Positions 1 through 11,519 of a DNA stretch of 64,000 bases are shown in pieces. Origin of the DNA: Strigamia acuminata. Lineage: Eukaryota > Arthropoda > Chilopoda > Geophilomorpha > Linotaeniidae. Where the stretch lies: assembly GCA_949358305.1 (NCBI GenBank), contig OX442323.1:2542001-2606000 (forward strand), read 5' to 3'. The position numbers were made by a program, and so were the translations under genes. How positions within the stretch are numbered: position 1 is the stretch's first letter; each line of letters opens with the position of its first letter. The notes under the pieces were generated by a model. It saw nothing but the letters and a program-made list of their open reading frames with translations, made no database searches and had not been told where the DNA came from.

Positions 1-1044
1 CCCTGACCTTGAGGTAAATTTTAATTTACAGTTTTGAACAAAATTATAATTTGTGTTGTTTTACCCAGGTATTTGGCCTCAGGTGACAGCCAAATATCCC
101 TGTCATTTGCTTATCGTCTAGGCCGATCCACAGTCAGTAAAATAATATTTGAAACGTGCACTGCAATTTGGGATTCCCTGAATGGAGAATATTTGAAGGC
201 ACCAAAAACACCGTATGAATGGCAGCAAATTGCCACAGGATTCAACGATCGTTGGAATTTCCCACACTGCATAGGAGCTTTGGATGGAAAGCATGTCGTT
301 ATAGAGGCCCCTAAAAACTCTGGAAGCCAGTACTTCAATTACAAAAACACGTTCAGCATTGTGTTGCCGGCTATATGCAATTCTGAGTACTGCTACACAA
401 TGGTTGACATTGGAAATTATGGACGAATCAGTGATGGTGGAGTATTTTCTAATTCTTGGTTTGGCCAAAAAATTGTGGCCAATGAATTCAATTTACCGGC
501 ACCATCACAAATCACCCAAGCACTACCAAAGCTACCATATGTCATTACTGCTGATGAAGCATTCCCGCTCCATGAGAACATAATGCGACCGTTTCCAGGG
601 AAATTTTTAGACCTTCCAAAAAGAGTATTCAATTATCGTTTATCACGAGCTCGTATGCGAATCCAGAACACTTTTGGTATAACAGCAGCTAGATGGAGAA
701 TTTTACGGAAACCAATATCAGCAAAAATAGAAACGGTCGATGCCATCACCAAAGCAATTGTTTGTCTCCATAACTACATTAAGATTAGTCAATTCAGACG
801 TGATGGCAACTATCTATACTGCCCACTGCAAATGGTGGATCATGAAGATGAAGCAGGAAATATTATCCAAGGCGATTGGAGAAGAATTTGTGTGAATGAT
901 GCAAACATGCAAAATTTTGGTGGAACCAGATGCAACAGGGCAAACAGAATTGCTGTGAACACACGAGAGCAATTTGCAAAATTCTTCATGTCAGAAGAAG
1001 GACAAGTGCCATGGCAAATACGTCATGTTACACGAGCCAATTGA
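1..1044 (+). CDS. Harbinger transposase (HARBI1-like, DDE_Tnp_4), 5' partial
   Basis: This is the nuclease of the PIF/Harbinger element. A partial exon at 1-13 ends in AG before a GT donor. The main exon starts at 69 after a CAG acceptor and runs open to TGA at 1042-1044, about 325 codons. Motifs in order: an N-terminal helical region ([20 protein letters not shown]), the first catalytic block GALDGKH, the second block [12 protein letters not shown], then [17 protein letters not shown] and the [16 protein letters not shown] block. These are the order and spacing expected of HARBI1-like transposases. No internal stop or frameshift is seen, so the visible part may be functional. The upstream coding exon(s) lie outside the window. 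Confidence 0.9.
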
Positions 1045-1109
1045 TCCGCTGCTACAAAGTGCAAGATTTGATTTTTTAATTTCATTTATTTAATCATTTT
1101 GTTTTTCCA

Positions 1110-1280
1110 AATTTTTGAATTTATTTTATTTAATTCCCAAATTTTTGAATTTTTGTTATTTAATTCCCAATACATTTAAATTTTGTTATTTAATTCCCAA
1201 TACATTTAATTTTTGTTATTTAATTCCCAATACATTTAATTTTTGTTATTTAATTCCCAATACATTTAATTTTTATGAAA
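1110..1280. repeat. Tandem repeat, about 30-bp unit, 5 copies
   Basis: The unit TTATTTAATTCCCAATACAT plus about 10 more bases is repeated head to tail between the transposase stop and the end of the convergent MADF gene. It has an open frame only because the period is divisible by three. It lies in the 3' UTR region of both genes of the transposon. Confidence 0.85.
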
Positions 1281-1340
1281 TGAACATACAAAATTTGTAT
1301 TTATATTTCTAAATCTACTTTTATTTTATTTCATTTGATT

Positions 1341-2322
1341 TTACTCAGAGTCATAACACGAATACATCAAATTCATGATATCTTGCTTGAGCTTCATTTT
1401 TTTCCTGTTTTCCATGCGACTCATTGGACCAACTAGGCTTGCACAAAAAGCTTGGTCTTCTTCCAAAGAACTGTCCCCCAAAGTTGTTTGGGTTTGGCGA
1501 CGCTGCAAAATTGCATTGGCAGTTGTCTTGAATGTGTCCATCAATTCCTGTTGCGTGCATTGTGCTGTTTAAAAAAGAATGAAATGTTAAGCAAAAATAA
1601 ATAAAATTTCAATTCAGATTGGAATAAATTAAACCTGACGAGCTTGATTTCCTGTTCCGACTTATTGCACTTGTTGATGGGAGAGGCAGAGGCGATGGCT
1701 TAGGCGATGGTGATGGCGATGGCGATGGTGATCGTGATGATGATGTGAACGATGATGAACTTTGTGCATTGGTGTCTGGATTGGTTTGTTTCACAGAATC
1801 TCTTTCTTCTGCCTGGTCACCTAGTTGTTCATCAGAGGCCTCATCAAATTCATCTCCAATCTGTTGCTCAGGATTGTTTCCAGTTGTCCTGTTGTTTTAA
1901 AATGAAAATTATTATTTATTACATATTTATTATTTAATTATTATTATATACTAACTTTCTGCTTTTTGCAAAATCAGCCAGGAATGACAAGTGCTCATAA
2001 TACACCCACTTGTCCTTTTTTTTGCCACTTTCTCTACTTTTTTTAATCTTCAAAACTCTCCTCTCTTTGGTGTATCTGTCCCGTAGGACCTTCCACCTAG
2101 CTTGAATTTGAAGAGCTAAAATTCGAAAATGGATTTTTAATGTTTTAATTCCAAAAATGCAATTTTTGTAATTTTGTACTAACCTGGTGATCCTATCGCT
2201 TGCCCAATTTCCTTGAATGCATTCTCCTTTATCACCTTTTGCTTATACTCAGCCATTCCAGTATTCCATAATACTGGATGGCATTTTACAAGTGCGATTA
2301 GATTCTCATCCGTGTTGTTCAT
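1341..2322 (-). CDS. MADF-BESS DNA-binding protein of the Harbinger element
   Basis: Four exons are visible: 2322-2184, 2115-1956, 1888-1635 and 1564-1341. All have GT-AG borders and compatible phases, giving 258 residues. Exons 1-2 encode a MADF (SANT-like) domain: an opening NLIALVKCHPVLWN, then the GQAIGSPG turn, the WKVLRDRYTKE helix and the closing WVYYEHLSFLADF. Exon 3 is a Ser/Pro-rich linker with a run of SPSPSPSPSP. Exon 4 ends with a BESS-type motif (FCASLVGPMSRM...IMNLMY). MADF proteins bind DNA, and in Harbinger elements the partner protein typically brings the transposase to the termini and into the nucleus. The gene is convergent with the transposase. The frame is intact. Confidence 0.85.
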
Positions 2323-2584
2323 TTTGAAAATGAGGAAAAACCATTGTTGCAAAAAATGGCGCTGAAAATTATTTTGGATTCTCGTTTAATCTCGCTTTGT
2401 CTCACGAGATTCAAGTCATTTCTCATTGGTTGGAAGTAAGCTTGCTGCATTGCGTTACTTCCTACTTCAAAACAAATTTGAAGTAGCTTTTTGCTTACTT
2501 TACTGCTAAAACAATCCAACAATGCAATGCGCAGCAACATTGCGTTACGTTACTTCCTAGTGTGAACACAAGTGTGAACCAACC

Positions 2585-2762
2585 TTAAAAGATGAATGAC
2601 GCGAAAATTGAAAGCTTTGATAGCGGCTTTGTAATCTGTTCTTCAGAACCATCAACAAACAGTCTCCAGCATTATTTGCGCTTTAAAAATTTTATATTTT
2701 TTTTTTATTCTAGCTCTACTATAAGTGTTCTGGCTCGATTCGATCTGCCTTTCCTCCTCCTA
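2585..2762 (+). pseudogene. Truncated copy of the secreted-protein gene at 19.4 kb
   Basis: From about 2640 the sequence follows the 5' UTR exon, the 3' part of the first intron and the start of exon 2 of the gene at 19403-20202. Shared words include TTCAGAACCATCAACAAAC, TAAAAATTTTATATTTT and the signal-peptide start GGCTCGATTCG. The donor side of the intron is deleted and the start codon reads CTG. Similarity stops near 2760, before the signal peptide is complete. Because part of an intron is present it is a DNA-level duplicate and not a retrocopy. The bases from 2585 to about 2640 are shared instead with repeat copies at 10715 and 12105. Confidence 0.7.
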
Positions 2763-3197
2763 ACCCCGAGCCAATTTTGGTCTATTTCCACGCACTGGCC
2801 TCCAAACACGAGTTGTGCGGATGGTACGAACTCTGTCCGTCTGTTTCCCCGTGATGCGCTTAGGCAATCTCTTACGTCCGACCAGGAACGGCAATGTCAC
2901 GGTGATGTTTACAGAACGTTTAGGTGTTGCACGGACTTGGACAATCGGCATTAACAGCGCTGGCTTGCGCCGATTGGCTTGTTTCTTCGGGGTTGTTTTG
3001 ATCTCTCGGAAACCCTTTTTGTTCCTGGTCAGCTTGCGTTTACTGGCTTGTTTATTTGGCGTCGTTTTGCTAGGGCCTTGTTTGTCCCTCCTTGAAGATG
3101 GTTTGCGTTTCACAGAAGATGGTTCCCTCTTTCGGAGATATTGTTCCTGATATTGTCCCCGCTCTCTGGGACGTGGTTCCCGCTTGAAAAAATACAC
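2757..3197 (-). CDS. Possible exon for a Lys/Arg-rich basic protein
   Basis: About 145 codons are open. In the - strand sense the open region starts after a TTTTTCAAG acceptor-like sequence, near codons RREPRPRERG. The product is extremely basic, with repeated KTTPKKQANRRK-like segments, Pro/Lys spacing and few hydrophobics, as in nuclear or chromatin-packaging proteins. No domain is recognised. Its 3' end runs into the truncated secreted-gene copy, so the true end is unclear. It resembles in composition the spliced basic gene at 11520-11984. It could be a real exon or a chance open frame. Confidence 0.35.
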
Positions 3198-3840
3198 TAA
3201 ATTATTAACAATTTCAACGGATTTGCAAGGGCAATGTCACAATTTGCAAGGGCCACACGAAATAAAAGTTTACAACTCGTTTTAACGAGTTGTGAACTCG
3301 TTATTTCGGCCCCAGCAGAGCTTTGTACTCCATACCAATTGAAGTGGCTTTTTCTGAACCCGGTTCGCGGCCGAACAGCACGGCATTTCGGTGGTAGAAG
3401 GATGAACGAAGTCATAATACTGTGGTATATCCTGTAAAAAAAATTCCGGTTTATAAATGAGAAAGCACACAATAAAAAGAATATTTAACCATTTTAAAAA
3501 TTCTTTAGCTGACAACTTAAAATTTAAAAACGTGTGAGGGTTAAATTCCAAATGGAGGGCGTGCTGCGATTTCAACGCCACCTAGTGGTAAAAGAAGTCA
3601 TCCTATTCCTACTGTCTATTCCTATCCTAAGCTTATCTGCAAAGCAACCAAATGCAGATTTGCCTCGCTCCTTCAGTAATGCACACTTGTTCCTTCATGT
3701 GCTATGTCTTTTTTCTATGTATTTTGATGCAGGTTAAACATATTACATACAAATTTACATTGAAAGCAACAAGATTCAAATTGTGTGTGTATTTTCTGAT
3801 TGTTTATTCTGGGTTTTGATTTAAAAAAAAACGAATTACA
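3198..3840. other. Non-coding mosaic with shared repeat pieces
   Basis: No gene is recognised. A short palindrome (CAACTCGTTTTAACGAGTTG) lies near 3271. The stretch near 3459-3520 resembles 19230-19300, upstream of the secreted-protein gene. From about 3585 to 3840 it matches 10377-10715, including the phrase TGCACACTTGTTCCTTCATG. Confidence 0.6.
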
Positions 3841-4440
3841 AAAGATGAATGACGATAAACTTTCCACTCAAGACAGAAAATAATAATAATAGTGAGTCTG
3901 AAATTTCTAGGGATGTTATATCTTGTTCGTCAACATGCTGTTGTTCGATGGCAGCTTCTTCCTCTTTGAAGAGTATCTGGTTTTTTAGTTGCTGGTTTGC
4001 AGCTCGATTCTCTTGGTCCTTTGTTCTTTTTGCTTCATCTTGCCTTTTCCACATGGCTGTTGGCCAGTGTTGGCGTCTTTTTTTTATTGGCTCCTCTTTT
4101 ACTTTTCCTGTCGTTGTTTTCCTAAGGTTAGAACAGGACATTCTGCCCGTTTTCTACTGAAAATTTTAAAAAATTTAAACAAAAAATTACAATTAGAATC
4201 AAAATATATATTCCTGCGAATTTCCGTTTGGTCGATTCCAGAACCAATATTATTTTCGCCATTATAAATTTGCCACATATCAGTGGCAAATTCCCTGATG
4301 TTAACGTCTTCCCTTCTGCTGTAGCGATGGTGGTGTCTTAATATGTCTAAACTTAAAAAACTCACGCATTGATTTGCAGTGTTTCTCTGGTGGGAACACC
4401 TGTTACTAACTATACCCGACAAGAATGATGCAATGTTTTG
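3840..4440 (-). repeat. Duplicated block R2, copy 1, with coiled-coil-like exon
   Basis: This block recurs at 7990-8560. On the - strand it holds an open exon after a TTTTCAG acceptor, with a basic stretch (KVKEEPIKKRRQHWP) followed by a charged, coiled-coil-like segment rich in Glu, Gln and Arg ending near EITSLEIS-type residues. A second open segment upstream (RREDVNIREFATDMWQIYNG) may be another exon. The family is not recognised; the layout resembles the C-terminal parts of DNA-binding proteins carried by transposons, but no motif proves it. Confidence 0.45.
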
Positions 4441-4519
4441 ATTCTAACCGATAGTTAGTTAGGCTTTTCCTTCGGTATAGCAACAGGCACCTGCTTGCGT
4501 TCTTCATTCCATTATGCAT

Positions 4520-6980
4520 GCATTTTCGGTTGGATATTTGTCACAATTTCTATTCGTGCATCACCAAGGAACCGGATTAAGATTCGGTTTTGATTCAGTG
4601 GTTTGATTTTTAGTTAATGTTGTACGGTGATAGCCACAACAGGAAGAAATGTATTAAATTCTGCGTCTTCTCTCATTCCAAAAGAGAATAATTTGACTCG
4701 TTTATTTGATTTTATTTGATTTTATTATTTTAAATACATTTTGGGTGTTTGTTTTTACATTTAGTTTGGATTTTAGGCCACAAGCTGTCGCCGCGATCGA
4801 TGACGTGGAGGTGATGACTCCTGGCGAGAGAAGAGAAAACAGCATCCGGAAGTAACGGATCTTTGTTTAAGCCTACATCAACCTTTCTTATCGTCGAGGC
4901 ATTTTTTGTTTGCTGCAACTCCGCGAACAAATTAAAAATTGAAGGAAACCGCAATTTTCTATGCCGAAAACATCGAAATCAAAAGCGGTTTCGGTGTCGG
5001 GATCGGATTCGGATTCAAACGATATCACGTATTTACAAAGAAAAAAAATTGGAAAAATTTCGATTTTATTTCCAACGAAATGAATACAAAAACGGTTAAA
5101 TTTCTGAGTTGACCCATGCATTCTTGTCTTCGTCGGAGTGCTGTGTCTCTTCATAATAATGGCGGCCACCGTGTTAGTTGCGGTCACGACGGGCGCATTG
5201 GGTAAGAGGATGAATTTTCGTTGACTAAAAACCCTCGTTGATTGTTTTGTTTTAAAGGTGGCCCGATGGAAAATGCTGGAAACAACACTTGGCCGAAAAC
5301 GCGAGCGAAAATTTCAAATATCGCTACCGAATACACGAGTCAAGTTTCGATTTTTCGCGCCGCCAAACTCGAACGAAATGTCGAATGACGGTCCGCTCGA
5401 AGCGAACGATTTCTGCAAACAACGAAACTGAAGGCGACCGGCGCCCAAGAGCGTGGACGAGGAATTTGAGATGATTAAAGAGGCCAATTGCAATCGTTAC
5501 GCTATTGGTTAGACATTTTTGTTATCTGTGTTAGGGGCGGTTTAAATTTTTGTTTTGAATGGGTTACAAACTGGATGAAAATAGGCGATATTCGAGTTTA
5601 GATCGGGAGAAACAGTGGCCGTCGTTACGAGTGGATACTTCAGCCGGATCTGACTTGGATGATCGCGATTACATTGAAATAGAAGCGGGACAAAATGTTG
5701 TTTTTATAAATCGTCAATAGGTAGACCGTGCAAGGATGTTCTGCCATTAGAACACATATATTTAAAATCGACTCCAGGTAAATAAATGAATATAAATTGG
5801 GTTCTGAAAATATCTCCGATTCAGAAAAGATACAAACGGTGACCATTTAGGGTCAATTTGTTGCAATGGATTGAATGTTTTGGGTCGAAAAAATGAATTG
5901 ATGTTTCAAAAATGATTTTTTGGTCTAAACAATAATTTTTTGCAGCAAAAATTCATTCTTTGCAACAAAAATTTATTTTTGCAAAATCAATTCATTTTTT
6001 CGACCCAAAACATTCAATTTCTGCACCAAAAATTCATTTTTTTGTTTATTTTATTCCAGGGAACGTCAACCAATTTGAGTAATTTTATTATTTCCACAAG
6101 TTTCTCGCCAAAGTCAGATTTCTTATTTCCATTTCAAATTTTAGATCGGTCAATTCGTCCAATAAAATTCATGCAACAAATACGGAATGTTGCACACCGA
6201 CATCGAAGTTCTTTGGGAAAACGTATCGAATCAACTAGACGTCCTCCAAACGCTACCGTTTACGAACCTCCCCATTCTCCTCGAACACAAGTAACAACAT
6301 CAAACGTTCCCACACAAATTAAAAATTCAACTGTTTGTCTTCCAGCTGGGACTGTCCTCCATCTTTCTCCATTTATTCCCTCGACTTTCTCAACGCTTCA
6401 CTCAACCGCCACGCCAACATCAATCAATCTTTGTTCGCCGAAACGAATTGAATTTGCTGCCGTTTGAGGTGATTTTTTTTATCATTTCGATTGTAGACCT
6501 TCATAAAATCGTTAATTCGACGTGTCTAGAGTTCCGAAGCAAAAACAAAACACTGACTTGTGAGTTGCGGTGTCGCTCTGGTGGGAACAACTGTTATTAA
6601 CTATCTGAGCACGAGCAGCACGATCCCAACCATAGTGATGCCTAGCAACAGTGTTGTGCCTTCCATTCTGCTTGTCGTTTTAATCCGCTGTGTTCTATTC
6701 TATTTCGGTTCATAATTTTCACAATTTCCTTTGCTTTCTGAATTTTACCGATGCGTAACCAAGGAACTGCATTTCAATTGGATTTTGAGTCAATGGTTTG
6801 ATTTTATTTACTATTTCTGAATTTTTTCATGTCCTGAAAATATTTGGATTTGGATTCCATTTGGGCCTATTTTTCATTTGAATTGGTTACTTGAGTTTGC
6901 AATGGGCTTAGAAATATCTTTTTTTCCTATTGTCTTGTGTCTTATTTTTCAAACTGGATTTTGAGTCGATGGTTTGATTT
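4520..6980 (+). pseudogene. Segmental duplicate copy A with a broken multi-exon gene
   Basis: The block is about 85-95% alike (by eye) to 12925-15500. Candidate exons on +: 4961-5028, starting MPKTSKSKAVSVSG with a Ser/Asp-rich acidic run; about 5259-5515, coding WPDGKCWKQHLAEN; about 5568-5720, coding YKLDENRRYSSLDREKQ; about 6190-6290; 6349-6467; and 6498-6530. Here the second exon is frameshifted by 16 extra bases relative to the other copy, and the third exon's acceptor AG reads GG. The third-exon frame is open. No protein family is recognised. The Ser/Asp-rich start recalls PC4/SUB1-type N-termini, but the rest does not match. Confidence 0.5.
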
Positions 6981-7990
6981 TATTCACTATTTCTTAATTT
7001 TTTCATGTGCTAAAAATGTTTGGATTCCATGTTTGGGTTCCATTTCGGACCTACAGGTATTTGTAATTTGAATTGATCGTGACTTGAGCTTGCAATGGGC
7101 TTAGGAAATATCTTTTTTTTCCTTTTGTCTGGTGTCTTATCTTTCAAAATGAATTTAAAACTATTTAATTCTTTAGATGAAATTTGCAGTAGACAATCAT
7201 TTAAGCAACATATGTGGAGTTGTTGTCCTTGGTGGCACCAGATGTTGATTAAGGTGTTGTAAGACTGCATTCCAATACACAACAGACTGTTGCATTCACC
7301 GATCTGATTATCAATTTTAATCTATTATGCCTTTGAATTTGTGGTTACTATCAAATGTGTGGCATCCTCTCCCTTCCTTTTGTGAAAATTGTGCTGTTCA
7401 TTTTGTTTTCAAAGCCATTTTGCCAGGGCTGCTGATGTAAGGCATGTAAGGCCTTTGTGCAGTAACTTTTATGCTGCCCCTTCCCCCCCTCGAGGCCTCA
7501 AAATCAGCTGCACTCCTTCTTGTGGCACCCTTAATGCAGTGCACAATTTGCACGTATGATTATGGCAGCTCAGCCTTTTCTTTTCCTACACTTTTACTCC
7601 TCCTATACTGTTCTATGTTGTGTGGATACAATGTTCTGCACATTTAATCTTGGTAACTCAGTCTTTTGTAAGAAGTAGTTTGGAATGTTATAATAACGTA
7701 GTAATAGACTTCTAAATCGCTTTCCGGGAAGACAATTTTTTACTTTCACTCCTGGGCTTACAAGATTGGTCCAAACCATGCGCCAATATATAACGTGATA
7801 CCCAAAAAGCCATACCCAAAAAACTTTTTATTTGAAATGCTTGAATCTGACTCTCTTGGCTGTTTTCTGCTACATACTGTAGACAACCTAATCAAAAAAT
7901 GTATAATTAAATTAAACACACAAATACTAAACTGTGGAATGGGAATAATCTCCTAATTCGAGTCCGTAAGGCTTCAATGCTGGGTCATTC
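6980..7990. other. Stretch without recognised genes
   Basis: AT-rich sequence with a second partial copy of the TTTTCATGT..TTTGGATTCCA phrase already present at 6826-6850. No splice-supported coding region, RNA gene or terminal repeat was found. Confidence 0.5.
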
Positions 7991-8560
7991 CACCAATATT
8001 TTCTATGGCGATAAACTTTCCACTCAAGACAGAAAATAAGGCCCTAAACTTATAACAATTTTTACAATTGCAATAACTGTAGCAAATAATAGTGAGTCTG
8101 AAATTTCTAGGGATGTTATTTCCTGTTCGTCAGCATGCTGTTGTACGATGGCAGCTTCTTCCGCTTTGAAGAGTATCTGGTCTTTTAGTTGCTGGTTTGC
8201 AGCTCGATTCTCTTGGTCCTCTGTTCTTTTCGCTTCACCTTGCCTTTTCCACATGGCTGTTGGCCAGTGTTGGCGTCTTTTTTTTATTGGCTCCTTTTTA
8301 CTTTTCCTGTCGTTGTTTTCCTAAGGTTAGAACAGGACATTCTGCCCGTTTTCTACTGAAAATTTTAAAAAATTTAAACATAAAATTACAATTAGAATCA
8401 AAATATATATTCCTACGAATTTCCGTTTGGTCGATTCCAGAACCAATATTATTTTCGCCATTATAAATTTGCCACATTTCAGTGGCAAAATCCCTTCTGC
8501 TGTAGCGATGATGGTGTCTTAATATGTCTAAACTTAAAAAACTCTCTCATCTTGTGATCC
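7990..8560 (-). repeat. Duplicated block R2, copy 2
   Basis: This matches 3840-4440, including the coiled-coil-like coding segment on the - strand. It differs by point changes and by loss of about 20 bases near 8488, where copy 1 reads TTCCCTGATGTTAACGTCTT. The second coding segment is therefore out of frame here. Confidence 0.7.
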
Positions 8561-8769
8561 TCCCTTCTGCTGTAGTCTTAAACCTTAAAGCTATTTACAT
8601 GGTTTGGGATTTGTAGTGACCCGTCTAGCCAAATGATTCCTTCATGCATCAGTTGTTGGAGCTAAACAAGAGTAGTGCTGGTGGTGCAAACTTTGCCACA
8701 TTTCGCTTGATTGTGAAATAGTGATATTCTTCTTGTGGAATCAGGAATGAATGAATGACTGATTAGGAT

Positions 8770-9340
8770 ATTTTCTACGTAATATGACTTCACTTGTTTT
8801 TTGTGTTAGAACTCAACAAACACTGGCAGTAATTAAGCAAAATGAATACCTGCTTCAACCTGCTTCAACCTCTTTCGTTTGGTTGTGGCAGCCCTGCCTT
8901 TTCTTTTCCGAAGATAATACATTCCCGTTTTCAAACCCTAAAGAGAAGAGAAGAGAAGCTTTCATTTGGTGCACATTTTTTAAAGAAACAATTGCAAATT
9001 GCAAACTCACGAGTTTCCAGGCGTAGAAATGCATGCTGGTCCGTTTTTCGAAATTCGGCTCGGCAATGTGAAGGTTGAGCGACTGACTTTGGTCGATGAA
9101 AGCCCCCCTGTCGGCGGTCAATGACATACATATAACTGGTCAATGAACATTGACCAATCAGGATACTTTATATGTAATATGGCTTCACTTCTTTTTTGTG
9201 TTAGAACTTAACAAACACTGGTAGTAATTAAGCAAAATGAATACCTGCTTCAACCTGCTTTAACTTGCTTCAACCTCTTTCGTGTGGTTGTGGCAGCCCT
9301 GCCTTTTCTTTTCCTACACTTCTATTTCTTTTCTTTGCCT
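8770..9340. repeat. Repeat R4, two copies in direct order
   Basis: The phrase AACAAACACTGGCAGTAATT, followed by the motif CTGCTTCAACCTGCTTCAAC and a Cys/Trp-coding TTGGTTGTGGCAGCCCTGCC stretch, occurs near 8815 and 9210. A third copy lies at 12795-12900, directly after a Copia reverse-transcriptase fragment. This suggests the phrase belongs to, or was a target of, that element. Confidence 0.6.
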
Positions 9341-9835
9341 ATATTAACATACAAATTTAAAATATTTCCATTTGATGTTGAGCTCGCAGACTTACTACAA
9401 TTCTATGCCTCTAAGAAGGAAAACATTTAGCGTGAGCCCCTTCTCGCACACGAGCAATCTTTAAACCTACAAATACATTTAAGCACCTACAACGTGTAAT
9501 TTTTTACTATAAAATGAATTGAAGCACACGAAAGTGCAATTTTTGAACGTAAAATGCAATTCAACACCTAAAAGACTCGGAAATTAGAATGAACATTCTA
9601 GGCTTGAATTGAAATGTAAACGGGCTGAATGGTGGGAATCGAGTCTTGCTAAATGGTTTCTCAATGCCTCTGTTGACGGACCTAGCCAAGAATAATGCTG
9701 GTGGTGATAATTTTGCCACATTTTGCTTGATATTGCTAACTAAACATATCTTTATTCTTGAAATGAAATCAAACTAAATCAATGTCAAATAATAATGTGA
9801 AATAATAGAAAAACATGGATAACACTTTAAGTCTA
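9340..9835. other. Stretch without recognised genes
   Basis: AT-rich sequence. It contains short near-repeats such as ACCTACAAATACATTTAAG and TTTGCCACATTT(C/T)GCTTGAT, the latter also present near 8693. No gene is seen. Confidence 0.45.
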
Positions 9836-9958
9836 TTTGACTTCCCACACTCCCTTTCTTTGACTTTTCATTTCCTCCTACGAAGCCGTAATTCAACATC
9901 TCGCTAATTTCTTTCGCCGCCACTGTACGTGCTGCAATCAAATCTTTTTCGCAATCGC
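9836..9958 (-). CDS. Possible exon with a CEK..LI..TVAA.EIS motif
   Basis: On the - strand an open segment encodes DCEKDLIAARTVAAKEISEM and then a Gly/Lys/Ser-rich tail. A diverged homologous segment on the same strand lies near 16925-17075 (CEKQLISVHTVAAREISQ), where the differences keep the reading frame. Conservation of frame between two diverged copies suggests real coding ancestry. The family is not recognised. It may be the downstream exon of the small basic frame at 9985-10155. Confidence 0.35.
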
Positions 9959-9984
9959 TAAGTTTTTATTTTAAGTTTTGCGTG

Positions 9985-10155
9985 TCACAGTAATTTTAGA
10001 AAGGAAGCCACAGTATTTTCAGTAATTAACGTTTGACTTTGTTCTTTCCGTCTCTTTCTGAGGCGTTGCGGTCGAGGTGGCGGTTGACGCATCCTGTAAA
10101 TTGCTTGGAGATATTTGTTCTCCAGTCCCGGCGGGTGCTTTCTACTTCCAGACAT
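9985..10155 (-). CDS. Small Arg-rich open frame, 56 aa
   Basis: The frame runs from an ATG at 10155 to a TGA ending at 9985. The product starts MSGSRKHPPGLENKYLQAIY, continues with RMRQPPPRPQRLRKRRK and ends hydrophobic. It is strongly basic and could be a short nuclear protein or a first exon. No homologue is recognised and no promoter is evident. It sits in the repeat mosaic between R4 and R1 fragments, so it may be part of an unrecognised mobile element. Confidence 0.3.
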   Translation of the reverse strand: MSGSRKHPPGLENKYLQAIYRMRQPPPRPQRLRKRRKEQSQTLITENTVASFLKLL

Positions 10156-10159
10156 GAAT

Positions 10160-11480
10160 TCTTGGTAACAAGTTTCTAGGTATTTTGATAAGTATATCGA
10201 ATCGGAATATGTAACAAATATATATCACACATTTACAGAATATACAGCGATTGATGATTTTAGTTCACTTTAGCCAAGCCCGCTGTTTTTAAACCTGCCC
10301 TGACTTAACTTAAACTAACCTAAGGAATCCGCAATTGATTTCTTTCTCCTTAACTTGAAATGATTTACTGAACAGTAAAAGAAGTCATCTTATTCTTACT
10401 GCCTATTCCTATCCGAAGCTTATCTGCAAAGCAACAAAATGCAGATTAGCCTGGCTCCTTCAGTAATGCACACTTGTTCCTTCATGTGCTATGTCTTTTT
10501 TCTAAGTCTGGCATAAATGACCAAATATACATTGAAAGCAACAAGATTCAAATTGTGTGTGTATTTTCTGGTTGCTTGTTCGTTTATGTGATTAATTCAC
10601 TGAATGTCGCCTGTGTTAAATAAGTAATAATTTAATTTATAGTAGAAGAAATGTTTTGCAACAAAGTGCATTTTGATATCTCTGGGTTTTGATTTAAAAA
10701 AAAAAGAATTCCAAAAGATGAATGACGCGAAAATTGAAAGCTTTCAATTTACTTTAAAATTTTGTACTTGTGATAGCGGCTTTGCAATCTATTCTTCCCT
10801 CCATTAGTGGGTGACAACTAAATCCCACTGACTGAAATTTAACAAATTGAATTGTACGAACGAGTTGTGGTCATTCACTTTTGACTTTCTCCTAGCTGGC
10901 TGGCAATGGGGCAAGTCCTTGCTATTTTATTGTATGACCTATGATAAATATGTTAGCTCTTTTGCTAGGGTTTAACTTGAATTAGCTTCTCTAAACTTAC
11001 TGTTGTATTTTCTGTTCTTATAAAAACATCTTCTCCATTTTGACCGAAATATGTAAAAATATTAAAATTGCTCAATTTGTGCACCGGTGTTATTCTATCC
11101 TATTTTTGCCATTTTTATTCAACACTATAGAAATTTTAAAGTAAAAAAATGTGCACTGCCCCATTTCAATCTAGAATTAATCTATTTGGCAGAATGTGGT
11201 GGGGAAATCCTAAAGTTGCAAAAACACTGCTCAGTGCACATTGACATCAAATAGTGTAATCTCATCTCTCTTTTTCCTTCTCTCTGCTCAGGGGCGAGAA
11301 CATCTTGACATTTTTACTTGCTTTATCTCTTTTGTCGCTTTGCTGCACTACGCCATAAAATAAAACCAAATGACAATTTTAAAACGTGTTTATACTGAAA
11401 TTCTAGAAGTTATGTGGCCAATTATTTAAAAAAAATTCTAAAATTTATTTGTACTGACCAAATCGATCGGGTTAACAAGC
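10160..11480. repeat. Repeat mosaic (R1, R5, R6 fragments)
   Basis: 10377-10715 matches 3585-3840. 10715-10800 matches the flank of the Harbinger element at 2587. About 10775-11060 matches 12105-12390 (CTTCCCTCCATTAGTGGGTG). About 11065-11280 matches 15700-15920 (TTGCTCAATTTGTGCAC). A degenerate insect telomere-like CTAACCTAA tract lies near 10310. No gene is seen. Confidence 0.65.
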
Positions 11481-11519
11481 TTAGCATTGACCAAGCCTGA
11501 CAAAGTTGTTTCGTTTGTT

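Larger units (their letters stand above)
1..2584. mobile_element. PIF/Harbinger DNA transposon, left end outside the window
   Basis: The element carries a DDE_Tnp_4 transposase on + and a MADF-BESS DNA-binding gene on -, tail to tail, which is the usual two-gene plan of PIF/Harbinger elements. The right end is a terminal inverted repeat whose outer bases read GGTTGGTTCACACTTGTG on the - strand. It is followed by TTA, the usual Harbinger target duplication. The flanking sequence after TTA matches repeat copies near 3840 and 10715, which supports this as the true end. The left terminus and first transposase exons lie before position 1, so autonomy cannot be judged. Confidence 0.85.

Noticed and set aside
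4961-5028. PC4/SUB1 gene start
   Set aside because: Only the Ser/Asp-rich N-terminus is similar; the following exons do not encode the PC4 DNA-binding fold.
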